A DNA stretch of 64,000 bases from Paenibacillus sp. Root52 (GCF_001426865.1 NZ_LMFO01000034.1:65338-129337); one strand, 5' to 3'; positions 25,275 through 35,136 are shown, counted from the first letter of the stretch. Made by a program: numbers and translations. Notes: a model not told the origin generated them from the sequence alone.

Positions 25275-27803
25275 ATGGATAAGCCAGCAACAGACAACAC
25301 TGCAACTGGCTCAGCATTACCACCCGTAGAGGGAGCATCTGGTTTACTCACCACATTCCAAATTACAGGTATGACCTGTGCAGCATGTTCTTCTCGAATT
25401 GAGAAAGGGCTGTCCCGCATGGAGGGGGTTAATCAGGCTAACGTAAATCTCGCAATAGAGCAGGCGACCGTTAGGTATGATCCCAAAGTCATTAATGTTA
25501 ATCAACTGCGGGATAAGGTTGAAGCGTTGGGTTATGGCACAGTTACGGAATCGGTAGATCTGGATATAACGGGCATGACCTGTGCTGCTTGTTCGGCTCG
25601 GATCGAGAAAGGGTTATCTCGCTTACCGGGTGTATCTCGTGCCAATGTGAATTTAGCGCTGGAGACAGGGCATGTCGAGTATACAGCAGGCGTGCTGAAA
25701 GCATCGGACATCACGGCTAAGATTAGACAGCTCGGTTATGGCGCAGAATTACAACAGACGGGAGAGGAAACTTCATCTGCCCGAGAGCGGGAATTGCAAC
25801 GTAAGAAGTGGAAATGGATGATATCTGCAGCACTATCGATTCCTTTGTTATGGGCGATGGTAGGTCACTTCTCCTTCACATCTTGGATTTGGGTGCCTGA
25901 TTTATTCATGAACCCATGGTTCCAGTTGCTACTGGCAACGCCAGTTCAGTTTGTGATTGGATGGCAGTTCTATGTTGGAGCTTACAAAGCTTTGCGCAGC
26001 GGTAGTGCCAACATGGATGTGCTCGTGGCTTTGGGTACAAGTGCGGCATTTTTCTATAGTCTTTATCTAACGTTATCCAGTGGTTATCTACCTGCGACTA
26101 CGATGGATCATGGTGCAATGGGAACGACCACAGCCGCTATGCCTGCGGTGGAACTCTACTATGAGACGAGTGCGATTCTAATCACACTGATATTACTCGG
26201 CAAATGGTTCGAGGCTGTAGCGAAAGGACGCTCTTCTCAGGCAATTAAGAGCTTGATTGAATTAGCACCGCGTGAAGCACGCGTTATTCGCGATGGGCAG
26301 GAAGTCGTTATCCCTGCGAGTTATGTTGCCGTGGGTGATATCGTTCTTGTGAAACCGGGGGACAGTATCCCGGTGGACGGCATCGTGGAGGAAGGGCAGT
26401 CTTCTGTAGATGAATCAATGCTCAGTGGAGAGAGTTTACCTGTAGACAAAAAGCCCGGGGATGCCGTTACGGGTGCAACCTTGAACAAAAACGGCATGTT
26501 ACGCCTAAGAGCGACCCGAGTGGGTGCAGATACGGCTCTATCTCAGATTATTAAAGTCGTTGAGCAGGCGCAGGGCTCCAAAGCTCCAATTCAGCGGATT
26601 GCAGATGTGATTTCAGGTATTTTTGTCCCGATTGTTGTGGGTATTGCCGTCGTAACATTTCTTATCTGGTACTTCTTCGCAAGTCCAGGTGACTTCGCTG
26701 GATCATTGGAAAAAGCCATTGCCGTACTGGTTATCGCTTGTCCGTGTGCTCTAGGCTTGGCTACGCCAACCTCGGTTATGGCTGGATCGGGACGAGCTGC
26801 TGAATATGGCATTCTGTTCAAAGGCGGCGAACATCTGGAATCAGCACAGCAGATTCAAACTGTTGTATTGGACAAAACGGGTACAGTAACTCAGGGTAAA
26901 CCTGTGCTTACAGACGTTGTAACAGCTTCGGACTGGACGGAAATGGAGCTATTACAACGAGTTGGCGCAGCAGAACAAAATTCGGAGCATCCACTCGCTG
27001 AGGCTATCGTGGAAGGAATCCGAGGTAAAGACATCGCTCTGAGTCCATCCGAGCAATTCGAGAACATACCTGGCTACGGCGTTCGAGCTCACGTTCAGGG
27101 ACAAGAGATTCTCGTGGGAACCCGGCGCTTGCTTGCTGATGCTAGGGTTAATGTTCCAGATGGTACAGTGACTCAGATGAACCAACTGGAGGAACAAGGG
27201 CGTACAGCGATGTTGGTTGCCATTGATGGTGTGTGGGCAGGGATTGTTGCTGTTGCAGATACGATTAAGGAAACGTCACGCGAAGCGGTAAGCCGTCTGC
27301 AAGCGATGGGGATCGACGTCATCATGATTACCGGTGACAATGAACGAACAGCACGCGCAGTGGCGGAACAAGCAGGAATCCATAACGTTTTGGCAGAGGT
27401 GCTCCCAGAGGGCAAAGCGGCTGAAGTGAAGAAGCTGCAAGCTAATGGCCATAAGGTGGCTATGGTTGGAGATGGAATCAATGATGCACCAGCTCTGGCG
27501 ACAGCTGATATTGGGATGGCTATTGGTACAGGAACGGATGTAGCGATGGAAGCGGCGGATATTACGTTGATGCGTGGCGACTTGAATAGCATTGCTGACG
27601 CTATTGAGATGAGCCGGCGAACAATGGGGAATATCAAGCAGAATCTGTTCTGGGCGCTTGGATATAATGTGATCGGTATTCCCATTGCTGCTGTGGGCTT
27701 TCTTGCACCATGGTTAGCTGGTGCTGCGATGGCGTTCAGCTCGGTGTCTGTTGTGTTAAATGCCTTACGTTTGCAACGAATGAAGCTGCAACATAAATCA
27801 TAA
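25275..27803 (+). CDS. copA: Copper-exporting P1B-type ATPase CopA
   Basis: An 842-residue Cu(I) exporter with two N-terminal HMA domains (GMTCAAC at 32-38 and 100-106). The membrane copper site is CPC at 489-491, phosphorylation is at Asp533 in DKTGT, and the conserved SEHPLAEAI and [10 protein letters not shown] motifs are present. All hallmark residues are there. It receives copper from CopZ and moves it out of the cell. It has its own CsoR operator and is followed by an inverted repeat that may end the transcript. Confidence 0.96.
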   Translation: MDKPATDNTATGSALPPVEGASGLLTTFQITGMTCAACSSRIEKGLSRMEGVNQANVNLAIEQATVRYDPKVINVNQLRDKVEALGYGTVTESVDLDITGMTCAACSARIEKGLSRLPGVSRANVNLALETGHVEYTAGVLKASDITAKIRQLGYGAELQQTGEETSSARERELQRKKWKWMISAALSIPLLWAMVGHFSFTSWIWVPDLFMNPWFQLLLATPVQFVIGWQFYVGAYKALRSGSANMDVLVALGTSAAFFYSLYLTLSSGYLPATTMDHGAMGTTTAAMPAVELYYETSAILITLILLGKWFEAVAKGRSSQAIKSLIELAPREARVIRDGQEVVIPASYVAVGDIVLVKPGDSIPVDGIVEEGQSSVDESMLSGESLPVDKKPGDAVTGATLNKNGMLRLRATRVGADTALSQIIKVVEQAQGSKAPIQRIADVISGIFVPIVVGIAVVTFLIWYFFASPGDFAGSLEKAIAVLVIACPCALGLATPTSVMAGSGRAAEYGILFKGGEHLESAQQIQTVVLDKTGTVTQGKPVLTDVVTASDWTEMELLQRVGAAEQNSEHPLAEAIVEGIRGKDIALSPSEQFENIPGYGVRAHVQGQEILVGTRRLLADARVNVPDGTVTQMNQLEEQGRTAMLVAIDGVWAGIVAVADTIKETSREAVSRLQAMGIDVIMITGDNERTARAVAEQAGIHNVLAEVLPEGKAAEVKKLQANGHKVAMVGDGINDAPALATADIGMAIGTGTDVAMEAADITLMRGDLNSIADAIEMSRRTMGNIKQNLFWALGYNVIGIPIAAVGFLAPWLAGAAMAFSSVSVVLNALRLQRMKLQHKS

Positions 27804-27911
27804 AGCAACAACTAGAAATTGAATCAAGCTCATTGGGAATCGGTAGGATATCCATTAGATTAGGTGAGGCTTGTACGAAGAGATATGTCCTGAGTTATTT
27901 CTATAAATGAT

Positions 27912-27959
27912 ATGAAAAGAGAGTAGTGACTTTTTTCTAAAAAAAGTTACCCTCTTTCA
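27912..27959. terminator. Terminator-like inverted repeat after copA
   Basis: TGAAAAGAGAGTA with a T-run pairs imperfectly with an A-run and TTACCCTCTTTCA. It looks like a bidirectional terminator between copA and the exporter promoter. Confidence 0.55.
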
Positions 27960-27978
27960 TTAATTTTCAGAAATTCCA

Positions 27979-28007
27979 TTGACAATAATGACATATACAC
28001 TTAAAAT
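27979..28007 (+). promoter_or_regulatory. SigA promoter of the exporter gene
   Basis: TTGACA (27979-27984), exactly 17 bases, then TAAAAT (28002-28007). It is nearly consensus, so it must be held in check by the palindrome that follows. Confidence 0.85.
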
Positions 28008-28009
28008 TT

Positions 28010-28038
28010 AAACATTCGTTTGATTCAAACGAATGTTT
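28010..28038. promoter_or_regulatory. Perfect 29-bp palindrome, probable TetR-family operator
   Basis: AAACATTCGTTTGA and its exact reverse complement flank a single T. It covers the expected transcription start of the exporter gene. The TetR-family gene two positions downstream is the natural candidate to bind it. Confidence 0.85.
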
Positions 28039-28078
28039 ATATCAAATTCGAACTACTTTGCAATGGAGGATAAGATCT

Positions 28079-29239
28079 ATGGTACAGGCTTTACGCGTTT
28101 TGTTTAAAAAACCACCAGTGATTGTTGGAATCGTGACGGCACTTATGTTCCAAGTGATTTTTAGCATCATCTGGATGACTGCATATTCAGGAGTTAATGA
28201 TCGCACGAATGAGCTTACCGTCGCGATTGTAAACGAGGATGGCGAACTATCCCAAGGAATTGCCGAACGATTGGCAGAGACGTTACCGTTTCACACCGTG
28301 TCTAATCTAAGTTCGGAAGAAGCAGTAGATCAGCTCAATCATCACCAAGTTCACATGGTACTCGGAATCCCGGCTGGTTTTAATGAATTGCTTCAAACGG
28401 CTGGATCAACTGCTGAGATTAAATACACAATTAATGAAGCTAACCCGGTGACGATCAAAAGCATGATGCAAGGTGTATCACAGTCCGTGACCAACACGAT
28501 CAACAAGCAGGCTACTGCTCAAGGTGTGCAAACTGTGCTAACCGCAACAGGAACGCCAGCAGATCAAGCCGCTAATGTAGCTACTAACCTGATTTCCCGT
28601 GTGGAAGGCGTAACAACGTCCATTAACCCGGTGAACGGAATGAACAATCAGATGGTACCGATGATGATGGTGCTGGCATCTTATGTCGGAGCTATGATCA
28701 TGGGGATGAATCTGCAAACAGCTATGGGGATGTTGTCCGCAACGTTCTCTCGCTGGACGCTATTTGGTGCAAGAATTGTCATTAACGTAGGTTCAGCCCT
28801 GGTTGTATCCTTACTCGGATCTTCACTTATCGTTGCGCTTGGCGGACAGATTGAACAAGGATTCGTTGCATTCTGGTTATTCCAAGCCTTGTTCCTCTGC
28901 ACGTTCATGTTCTTCTCGCAGTTCTTCTTGATCTGCTTCGGGCCTGCAGGAAGCTTGTTCAATGTTATCTCGCTATCCTTGCAGCTCGTATCCTCAGGAG
29001 CGATGGTACCACGTGAATTGCTGAATGGATTCTATAGTGGTGTGGGTCAATTTTTGCCGGCTACTTACGCGGTTCAAGGTATCTTGAGTGCTCAACTTGG
29101 CGGCCCAGGAATTCAGTCTGCTGCAGGTTCAATCGTTCTTATTCTGGCGATTGTGGTCGCACTCTCGCTGCTGGTTACCCTTCTGAAGAAGCAACGTGTA
29201 TCAGCAGGTGCACCAAGCCCAGCACCATCTAACGCTTAA
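28079..29239 (+). CDS. ABC-2 type / YhgE-Pip-like membrane exporter
   Basis: A 386-residue membrane protein: one N-terminal helix (about 15-35), a large extracytoplasmic domain of about 170 residues, then five or six helices (from PMMMVLASYVGAMIMGM to the end). This is the single-chain YhgE/Pip or DUF3533-like ABC-2 layout, without an ATPase partner nearby. The ATG at 28079 has GGAGG nine bases before it, so the upstream in-frame codons are leader. Together with the TetR gene it resembles an inducible efflux unit; the substrate is unknown. Confidence 0.82.
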   Translation: MVQALRVLFKKPPVIVGIVTALMFQVIFSIIWMTAYSGVNDRTNELTVAIVNEDGELSQGIAERLAETLPFHTVSNLSSEEAVDQLNHHQVHMVLGIPAGFNELLQTAGSTAEIKYTINEANPVTIKSMMQGVSQSVTNTINKQATAQGVQTVLTATGTPADQAANVATNLISRVEGVTTSINPVNGMNNQMVPMMMVLASYVGAMIMGMNLQTAMGMLSATFSRWTLFGARIVINVGSALVVSLLGSSLIVALGGQIEQGFVAFWLFQALFLCTFMFFSQFFLICFGPAGSLFNVISLSLQLVSSGAMVPRELLNGFYSGVGQFLPATYAVQGILSAQLGGPGIQSAAGSIVLILAIVVALSLLVTLLKKQRVSAGAPSPAPSNA

Positions 29240-29282
29240 TACACTTCTAAGGATATACGGATTTACAACGTATACGTACACT

Positions 29283-29316
29283 GAGCCCCCCATTGATTGC
29301 CGATGGGGGGCTTGGT
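29283..29316 (+). terminator. Hairpin after the exporter gene
   Basis: AGCCCCCCAT pairs with ATGGGGGGCT around a 9-base loop. The following bases are only weakly T-rich. Confidence 0.7.
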
Positions 29317-29460
29317 GTAATAGTAGATGGAGGATACAACTTCACATATGCCATCCTGAATGGCTATGCCTTGCGCTTTGTTGCACAAACTTTCATAATA
29401 GATAATTATGTATAATTTCATTAAACATTTACAAGAGAACGGATTAGAGGAGCGAACGGA

Positions 29461-30066
29461 ATGACGGAACCAGATTTGGACATTAAAACGAGGATATTGC
29501 TTGCAGCCAAGAAGCTTTTTGCAGGTCAGGGGTATGACGGGACGAGCGTCCGTCAAATCTGTGATGAAGCGGGAGCGAATGTGTCCTTGGTCTCTTATCA
29601 CTTTGGCGGCAAAGAAAAGGTGTTTGAAGCATTATTTGAACACTTTTTTCCTGGTCAGATGCTGAATGAGCTGGCTGCAGCATCTATGTCTCCCGTGGAA
29701 GGTGTCCGGCGGATTGTGGGTCAAGTTGTGAAGTTTACGATGGTAGACACCGAGATGAGCGATATTGTGCAGCTTGAAATTACGCTGCGGACACATCGTA
29801 CGCCGACGGTTTTTCGTTTCCTAGATCCAATCTGGACGAAGGTAAGAGATTTACTGCAAGAAGGTAAAGATCAGGGTATTTTTCATATTGAATCCGTGTC
29901 GTATGCCACATTACAGGTGATGGGGGCAACTTTGGCGCATAAACGAGCCAAAAATTCACGTTTTCTAGCGGATTATCAGGGAATAACTACAGAGGAACTT
30001 GCTGAGCAAACAATTGAATTTGTACTTCGAGGATTAGGAGTGACGAACCATGAACGAAACGATTGA
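29461..30066 (+). CDS. TetR-family transcriptional regulator
   Basis: A 201-residue repressor with the N-terminal HTH (ILLAAKKLFAGQGYDGTSVR, QICDEAGANVSLVSYHFGGK) and a C-terminal ligand domain of about 140 residues. AGAGGAGCG precedes the ATG. Its 3-prime end overlaps the nitroreductase start by 17 bases, so the two are co-translated. It likely binds the 28010-28038 palindrome; a weak half site (AAACATT) also lies upstream of its own gene. Confidence 0.92.
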   Translation: MTEPDLDIKTRILLAAKKLFAGQGYDGTSVRQICDEAGANVSLVSYHFGGKEKVFEALFEHFFPGQMLNELAAASMSPVEGVRRIVGQVVKFTMVDTEMSDIVQLEITLRTHRTPTVFRFLDPIWTKVRDLLQEGKDQGIFHIESVSYATLQVMGATLAHKRAKNSRFLADYQGITTEELAEQTIEFVLRGLGVTNHERND

Positions 30067-30793
30067 ATTAATGATGAAGCACCGCTCTGTACGGAAATTC
30101 AAGGCAGATCCTATAAGTGAAGAACAGTTGGCAACGATCATTGCAGCTGGTCAGATGGCTTCTTCCTCCAGCAGTGTGCAGGCGTATAGTGTAATTGCGG
30201 TAACGGATTCGGCATTAAAATCGAAGCTTGCTGAGCTGGCAGGCAATCAGGCTTACGTGAATGAATGTCCCGTATTCCTGGTATGGTGCGCAGACCTCTT
30301 TCGACTGAAGGATGCGGCGAAGCAGCATATGCCAGACAAGGAAACCTACGCAGATTCGACGGAAAACTTTATGGTCGCTACCATTGATGTAGCACTTGCA
30401 TCACAGAATGCAGCCCTTGCAGCGGAATCACTCGGCTATGGCATTGTCTATATCGGTGGACTTCGCACACGTATTGAGGAAGTTTCTGAGCTGCTGGGAC
30501 TACCCGAAGGCGTATATCCGGTCTATGGCATGTGTATTGGTGTTGCCGATCAGGTGACAGGCATTCGCCCGCGTTTACCACTAGATGCTGTTCTTCATCA
30601 GAATCAGTATAATGCGGAGCAGACACTTGAAGGCATGGCGCGATATGATGAGACCACGGTAGCCTACATGAATGAACGAACGCAGGGCGCGAACAAGACC
30701 CCTTGGTCTGTATCAATGGCCAAACGTCTCACGGAGCCAGTGCGCTTGCAGATGAAACCTTTCTTGGAAGGCAAAGGGTTCATGAAGCGTTAA
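30050..30793 (+). CDS. NfrA-like NADPH-dependent flavin nitroreductase
   Basis: A 247-residue FMN oxidoreductase of the NfrA/Frp type. The FMN-binding MKHRSVRKFKADPI start, QMASSSSSVQAYSVIAV, AAESLGYGIVYIGGLR and GMCIGVAD are all present. These enzymes reduce nitro compounds, quinones or flavins. It is coupled to the TetR gene and near an exporter, which suggests a response to a toxic aromatic or redox-active compound (inferred). Confidence 0.92.
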   Translation: MNETIELMMKHRSVRKFKADPISEEQLATIIAAGQMASSSSSVQAYSVIAVTDSALKSKLAELAGNQAYVNECPVFLVWCADLFRLKDAAKQHMPDKETYADSTENFMVATIDVALASQNAALAAESLGYGIVYIGGLRTRIEEVSELLGLPEGVYPVYGMCIGVADQVTGIRPRLPLDAVLHQNQYNAEQTLEGMARYDETTVAYMNERTQGANKTPWSVSMAKRLTEPVRLQMKPFLEGKGFMKR

Positions 30794-30833
30794 TGTTCAG
30801 GCCAATGTATTTGAGCATTGATAAATTAAAAAT

Positions 30834-30868
30834 AGGTCAGTTAGGCTTCGAGCCTGACTGACCTTTTC
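30834..30868. terminator. Bidirectional terminator
   Basis: AAGGTCAGTTAGGCT-type arms: AGGTCAGTTAGGC pairs with GCCTGACTGACCT around TTCGA, with A- and T-runs outside. It lies between convergent nitroreductase and TatD genes. Confidence 0.85.
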
Positions 30869-30878
30869 TTACATAACT

Positions 30879-31697
30879 TTAGAGCGATGATACTGGCAAA
30901 CCGTAGAACCGTTTGGCATTCTGGTAGAAAAGCCGTGCAGCGCGTTCGGTGCCCATCCCCATGACCTCGCACCAACTCTGAATAACTTGCCTTGTCATCG
31001 CGGGATGAGTCATCCGCCCTTGGAAAGGACCTTCGAAAGGCCACGGTCCATCGGTCTCAGCCATAACCTGCTCCGATGGATACTGCCTTGCCAGTTCGCG
31101 GATCTCTTCCTCATACATAATATCAGGGGTGAAGGAGACAAAATAACCGTTATCTGCCATCCGTGCGATCGTTTGGCGTGAGCCTTTGAACCAGTGGAAA
31201 TGGGCACGACGGAACTGATACTTCTCAAGCAAATCACAGGCGATATCAGCATCTTCATACACGGCATGAAGAACCAGAGGTTTGTTGTACTGCTTCGCGA
31301 GCTGAATGAACTGTTCCAGCAATTCAATATAGCCACTCTGATCCCATGAGTTCCCTGCTTGCTCCGCTTCTTGTCTGCTGTAATAGGGCAAGCCCACCTC
31401 TCCAATGGCTATGGCTTGTCCAATGTGCTGTTTGATCCAACCAAGGAGCAGATGGAGATCCCCTGCAGAAGGGAGCGGTTGCTCTGGATGGTAGCCAAAG
31501 GCGGGAAATATCGTACGTGGGTTATGCTTGGCAAGTTCCAGATTGGCGTGGCAGGAATCCAGATTCATGGAGACCGCAATGAGGGCTTCCACCTGCTGGG
31601 AGGAGAGGGATTGCAGTATAGACTGTTGTTGCGTTGTTGTATATTGATCCAAGTGGATATGGGCATCAATTAACGGTGCTATAGCACGAGTATCCAT
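30879..31697 (-). CDS. TatD-family metal-dependent hydrolase
   Basis: A 272-residue TIM-barrel hydrolase. LIDAHIHLDQY supplies the first two metal ligands; GEVGLPYY, LVLHAVYEDA and MAETDGPWPF match the TatD order. Members are DNases or other phosphodiesterases; the substrate here is not known. It differs somewhat from housekeeping TatD. The ATG follows AAGGAGGG. Confidence 0.88.
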   Translation of the reverse strand: MDTRAIAPLIDAHIHLDQYTTTQQQSILQSLSSQQVEALIAVSMNLDSCHANLELAKHNPRTIFPAFGYHPEQPLPSAGDLHLLLGWIKQHIGQAIAIGEVGLPYYSRQEAEQAGNSWDQSGYIELLEQFIQLAKQYNKPLVLHAVYEDADIACDLLEKYQFRRAHFHWFKGSRQTIARMADNGYFVSFTPDIMYEEEIRELARQYPSEQVMAETDGPWPFEGPFQGRMTHPAMTRQVIQSWCEVMGMGTERAARLFYQNAKRFYGLPVSSL

Positions 31698-31834
31698 AAT
31701 TCCCTCCTTATGATTAATAGAGTCTAACTATTCGTGGTACGTCGTATATTTCAAGTCGGATCACCCATATTAGGTGAAAAATACATTTTTACATAGCTTG
31801 CTTACCGCTCTGTTTGACACATGACAATAACTCT

Positions 31835-31867
31835 AAAAACCCGCGCTATATAGATAGGCGGGTTTTG
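31835..31867 (-). terminator. Terminator overlapping the end of thiZ
   Basis: AAAACCCGC pairs with GCGGGTTTT around an AT-rich loop. On the minus strand a T-run follows. The upstream arm includes the last codons of the ATPase gene. Confidence 0.8.
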
Positions 31868-32778
31868 TGCTGTTCTTCTCTCATCCACTGTGAAATTTGG
31901 CGTTTACGTTCAAGGAAGGCAGAGTCCTCCGTAACCGATTCACGTCGTGGGCGATCGAATGGAACAATAACCTCTTGCAGCACGGTTGCTGGGCGGTTGG
32001 ATAGAACATACACCCGATCCGCTAGCAGAAGAGCTTCCTCAATGTTGTGTGTAATGAATAACACCGAGCGGCGATTCTGTTCCCAGATCTCCAATAGCCA
32101 GCGCTGCATATCACTACGTGTCAAGGCATCAAGCGCACTGAAAGGTTCATCAAGTAGCATAAGCTCTTGTGGACTAAGTAATGCACGCAGGAAAGCTACA
32201 CGCTGCTGCATCCCTCCTGAGAGCATATGTGGATAAGCACGTTCGAAGCCAGCCAGACCAACACTAGCCAACCATTTGCGTGCTTCAGCAATCGCTTCTG
32301 GTCGGGGTAGAGTTGTCTTCGATACTTCGCCTGCTAACACCACATTATCTTCAATCGTTCGCCAAGGCAGGAGAGCGGGTTGTTGCGGCATGTAGCTGAT
32401 TTTGCCTCGTTGTCCGGTAACGTCATGCCCTTGCATGAGAATTCGACCAGCCTGCGGCTTAAGCAAACCGCCAATGATATGAAAAAGAGTACTTTTGCCA
32501 CAGCCGGATGGGCCAACAATGGCTACAAATTCGCCTTGCCCAACGGTTAGGGACAGATTATCCAATACAGATAATGTTTTGCGTCGCTCACGATATGAGG
32601 CATGAACCTGCATAACCTCAAGAGCTGGAGAGGCTTGGGTAATTTCGCTTGGTAGTAATGTAGAATCAGACTGTTGAATTGTTGTCTGTATCGTTGAATT
32701 TTGGTTTGTCACATGTTCATGTTCATTCATTAGGTTATCGGTAAGGTGATCGTTCAGTTTCTTCTGCTCGTCTCTCAT
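31846..32778 (-). CDS. thiZ: Thiamine-precursor ABC importer ATP-binding protein (ThiZ-like)
   Basis: About 310 residues from the ATG at 32778 (a TTG at 32802 gives 318). The first 60 residues are a hydrophilic Gln/Asn/Thr-rich extension, unusual for the family. The ABC cassette has Walker [10 protein letters not shown], signature LSGGMQQRV and Walker B LMLLDEPFSALD. It is of the nitrate/taurine/ThiZ type. The last gene of the riboswitch-controlled operon, following the permease gene. Confidence 0.88.
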   Translation of the reverse strand: MRDEQKKLNDHLTDNLMNEHEHVTNQNSTIQTTIQQSDSTLLPSEITQASPALEVMQVHASYRERRKTLSVLDNLSLTVGQGEFVAIVGPSGCGKSTLFHIIGGLLKPQAGRILMQGHDVTGQRGKISYMPQQPALLPWRTIEDNVVLAGEVSKTTLPRPEAIAEARKWLASVGLAGFERAYPHMLSGGMQQRVAFLRALLSPQELMLLDEPFSALDALTRSDMQRWLLEIWEQNRRSVLFITHNIEEALLLADRVYVLSNRPATVLQEVIVPFDRPRRESVTEDSAFLERKRQISQWMREEQHKTRLSI

Positions 32779-32820
32779 CCCGGTTTCACATCCTTGCCAC
32801 AAGGTTTTCCAGTACCATTA

Positions 32821-33579
32821 TTATCTTTTTTGTGGTCGCCAGCGCACGAGTAGCTTCTCAAGCAGTGCAATCAGCAGGAAGAGCAGCAGACTGAGCGCCA
32901 CAATAATCATAATGGCTACAAATAATCGATCCGTTCGATATGCAGACTTCTGTAACATCATATAGTATCCGATGCCCTTATCTGCTCCGATCCATTCTGC
33001 AATGATGGCTCCCATCACACTATATGTAGCGGCTATTTTGATTCCAGAGAAGACTGAGGGCAGCGCGTGCGGAAGCTCCAGTTTCCAGAATAGCTGTCCA
33101 CGTTTGGCGCCAGCCATACGCATATAGTTCATCATCATGGCATCCGTACGGGTTAATCCATCCATGGCGGCTACGGCGACAGGGAAGAAGCAGACCAGAA
33201 TGATGGTAATTAATTTGGGCAGCAATCCGAATCCGAACCAGATCAGCAAAAGCGGTGCTAGCGCGATGGTCGGAATGTTCTGGCTTAGGATAAGCAACGG
33301 ATAGAGCGCAGACTTTAGAAATGGGATCAGGTGAAGCACCATGGCAATCAGCAGTCCCACCAACGTTCCTGCGGCGAATCCGATGAGTGTTAACTGGATC
33401 GTCGCCCATGCATGCATACCAAGTCGATCCGCCTGTGAAGCTGCTTCACGAGCAATGTCCGAAGGGGCAGGTAGCATCCACTTTTCAATATGAAACAGCG
33501 AGACGGCTCCTTGCCATATCGCAATAAAGAGAATAACCGCCACGAGGGGCGGCCATACGCTTTTGAAATAGGCATGCAT
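32821..33579 (-). CDS. thiX: Thiamine-precursor ABC importer permease (ThiX-like)
   Basis: A 252-residue BPD_transp_1 permease with six membrane helices and the EAA-type loop (NYMRMAGAKRGQLFWKLELP). Its ATG overlaps the stop of the upstream thiamine-binding gene (TAATG). It works with ThiZ and the lipoprotein ThiY. Confidence 0.9.
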   Translation of the reverse strand: MHAYFKSVWPPLVAVILFIAIWQGAVSLFHIEKWMLPAPSDIAREAASQADRLGMHAWATIQLTLIGFAAGTLVGLLIAMVLHLIPFLKSALYPLLILSQNIPTIALAPLLLIWFGFGLLPKLITIILVCFFPVAVAAMDGLTRTDAMMMNYMRMAGAKRGQLFWKLELPHALPSVFSGIKIAATYSVMGAIIAEWIGADKGIGYYMMLQKSAYRTDRLFVAIMIIVALSLLLFLLIALLEKLLVRWRPQKR

Positions 33580-33872
33580 TAGCGATATTTCTCCGTTAGT
33601 TTATCCATGCTGAAGCCGGCACCGCCGCTATGGGCGATTTTGATCTGGGAGATGATGCTAGGGCTACCAGCGTCCACAAGTGCTTCATGCATTTTGCGAA
33701 CAACGTCCAGCAGTTCCTCCAGCTCACCTTCCATCGTTGTTTCTAGGGGATTGACCTGATATTTCACACCAGATTGTTGAATGACTTCAATAGCACGATC
33801 TACATACGGATATGAGTCCTCACCATTTGGAGTCTTCGGGATAACTTGAATACTGAGTAATGTGCTTGCCAT
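33579..33872 (-). CDS. MTH1187/YkoF-type thiamine-binding protein
   Basis: A 97-residue ferredoxin-like protein of the COG0011 family (ASTLLSIQVIPKTPNGED, then YQVNPLETTMEGELEELLDV). Relatives bind thiamine or its pyrimidine. The ATG at 33872 follows AAAGGAG by 11 bases (a GTG three codons upstream lies too close to the site). A longer frame up to 34037 only reads through the structured repeat. Its place inside the thi importer operon supports a role in HMP or thiamine handling. Confidence 0.88.
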   Translation of the reverse strand: MASTLLSIQVIPKTPNGEDSYPYVDRAIEVIQQSGVKYQVNPLETTMEGELEELLDVVRKMHEALVDAGSPSIISQIKIAHSGGAGFSMDKLTEKYR

Positions 33873-33896
33873 GGAGTTCACGGCTCCTTTCGAAAT

Positions 33897-34087
33897 ATAT
33901 AAAATGAACGAATGACTGTTACACTTGCCACTTCGATGACAGAATAACCTTCCAATCGCTGTTATCCCCAGATTTTTTTGATTCCCTTTCTCTAAAGGGA
34001 AAATCCGGTGATAAAGGCGACCGCTTCGCTTTTTCACGTTATTTCTGTCCTCTCCGTCCTCGTGTAAATACTAAGTTCATTTTATAT
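33897..34087 (-). repeat. Structured dispersed repeat, copy 4 of 6 (minus orientation)
   Basis: The outermost arms ATATAAAATGAAC (33897-33909) and GTTCATTTTATAT (34075-34087) are a perfect 13-bp inverted pair. TTACAC/GTGTAA (33919-33924, 34062-34067) lies within. On the minus strand GACAGAAATAAC pairs with GTTATTCTGTC, followed by the GCGAAGCGGTCGC hairpin and the TTATCACCGG/CTGGGGATAA stem. It sits between thiY and the thiamine-binding gene and is sense to the operon. Confidence 0.87.
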
Positions 34088-34095
34088 GAGAAATT

Positions 34096-35136
34096 TTATT
34101 GGGGTAAGAAATCGTTCGTATATGCCTTGCTCACATCGATCTGTTCCTCCAGCAGTTTTTTGCTGTACATCCAGTCCGTATAATTCTGCCATACTTCCTG
34201 TTTCTGTTCGCCCCAGCGTGGTGCATCATCTGTGTATTTCGGGCTTAGCCACTTCTGGCTTGCAAGCACAAGATCCTTATCGAGGTCCGGTACGGCTTTG
34301 ATCAGAATATTAGCAGCGTCTTCGGGATGATCAATAGCATACTGATACCCTTCAGATGTGGCTTTCATGAACGCTTTAACCAGTTCAGGATCGTTCTGAA
34401 TCGTGGTTTCATTCGTTACCAATACAGGCGTGTAATAGTCGAGTGCTTCGGAGTAGTCTTTGACATACAACATGTCGATCGGCTCTCCGCGAAGCTCAGC
34501 CTCAATCCCAGTCCATGCATAGAAAATCCAGGCAAAATCGATATCGCGTTTCACGGCAGTGAAGAAGTCGGCATCGCCCATGTTAATGTTTTTCACTTTG
34601 GATACGTCAGCGCCTTCGCCCTCCATAATGGATTGCATTACCGCTTCCTCTACTGGGGAGCCCCAGCCTCCATAGGTTTTACCTTCGAAGTCTTTCGGGG
34701 ATTTAATGTTCCGATCCGTCGGTGCTGCAAATCCAGACGTATTATGTTGAATAACGGCAGCAATTGAGACGAGCGGTACACCTTGGGTACGTGCCTGAGT
34801 TACACTTTCCTGATAACTTACGCCAAAAGGAACCTCATTCGAAGCGACCATCGTGTCAGCGCCGCCAGCACCAGGTTGCACGATCTCCACGTTTAAGCCC
34901 TCGGCTTCGTAGAATCCTTGATCTACCGCTGCATATAAGCCGGTATGGTTCGTATTCGGTGTCCAGTCCAGTACAACTTTAACATCTCGGAGTGCTGCGT
35001 TATCACCTTCACTACTGTTCTCGGTGTTAGTATCTCCGTTAGATTGGGCAGGGCCAGCTTCCTTGCTTCCGCAAGCCGTGATTGCAATCAAGGTTACGCA
35101 TAGGAGCAACAAGCCGATCATTTTACGCCATCTCAT
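34096..35136 (-). CDS. thiY: ThiY-like thiamine-precursor-binding lipoprotein
   Basis: About 346 residues, NMT1/THI5-like binding protein. The signal peptide ends in a lipobox ITAC. VKVVLDWTPNTNHTGLYAAVDQGFYEAEGLNVEIVQPGAGG is the characteristic pyrimidine-binding start. The family captures formylaminopyrimidine or HMP. Two more ATG codons precede the chosen one, which lies nine bases after AAGGAG. It is the first gene of the operon behind the TPP riboswitch. Confidence 0.93.
   Translation of the reverse strand: MRWRKMIGLLLLCVTLIAITACGSKEAGPAQSNGDTNTENSSEGDNAALRDVKVVLDWTPNTNHTGLYAAVDQGFYEAEGLNVEIVQPGAGGADTMVASNEVPFGVSYQESVTQARTQGVPLVSIAAVIQHNTSGFAAPTDRNIKSPKDFEGKTYGGWGSPVEEAVMQSIMEGEGADVSKVKNINMGDADFFTAVKRDIDFAWIFYAWTGIEAELRGEPIDMLYVKDYSEALDYYTPVLVTNETTIQNDPELVKAFMKATSEGYQYAIDHPEDAANILIKAVPDLDKDLVLASQKWLSPKYTDDAPRWGEQKQEVWQNYTDWMYSKKLLEEQIDVSKAYTNDFLPQ

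Noticed and set aside
33873-34037. N-terminal extension of the thiamine-binding gene
   Set aside because: The added residues come from the structured repeat; the start at 33872 has AAAGGAG upstream and fits the family length.
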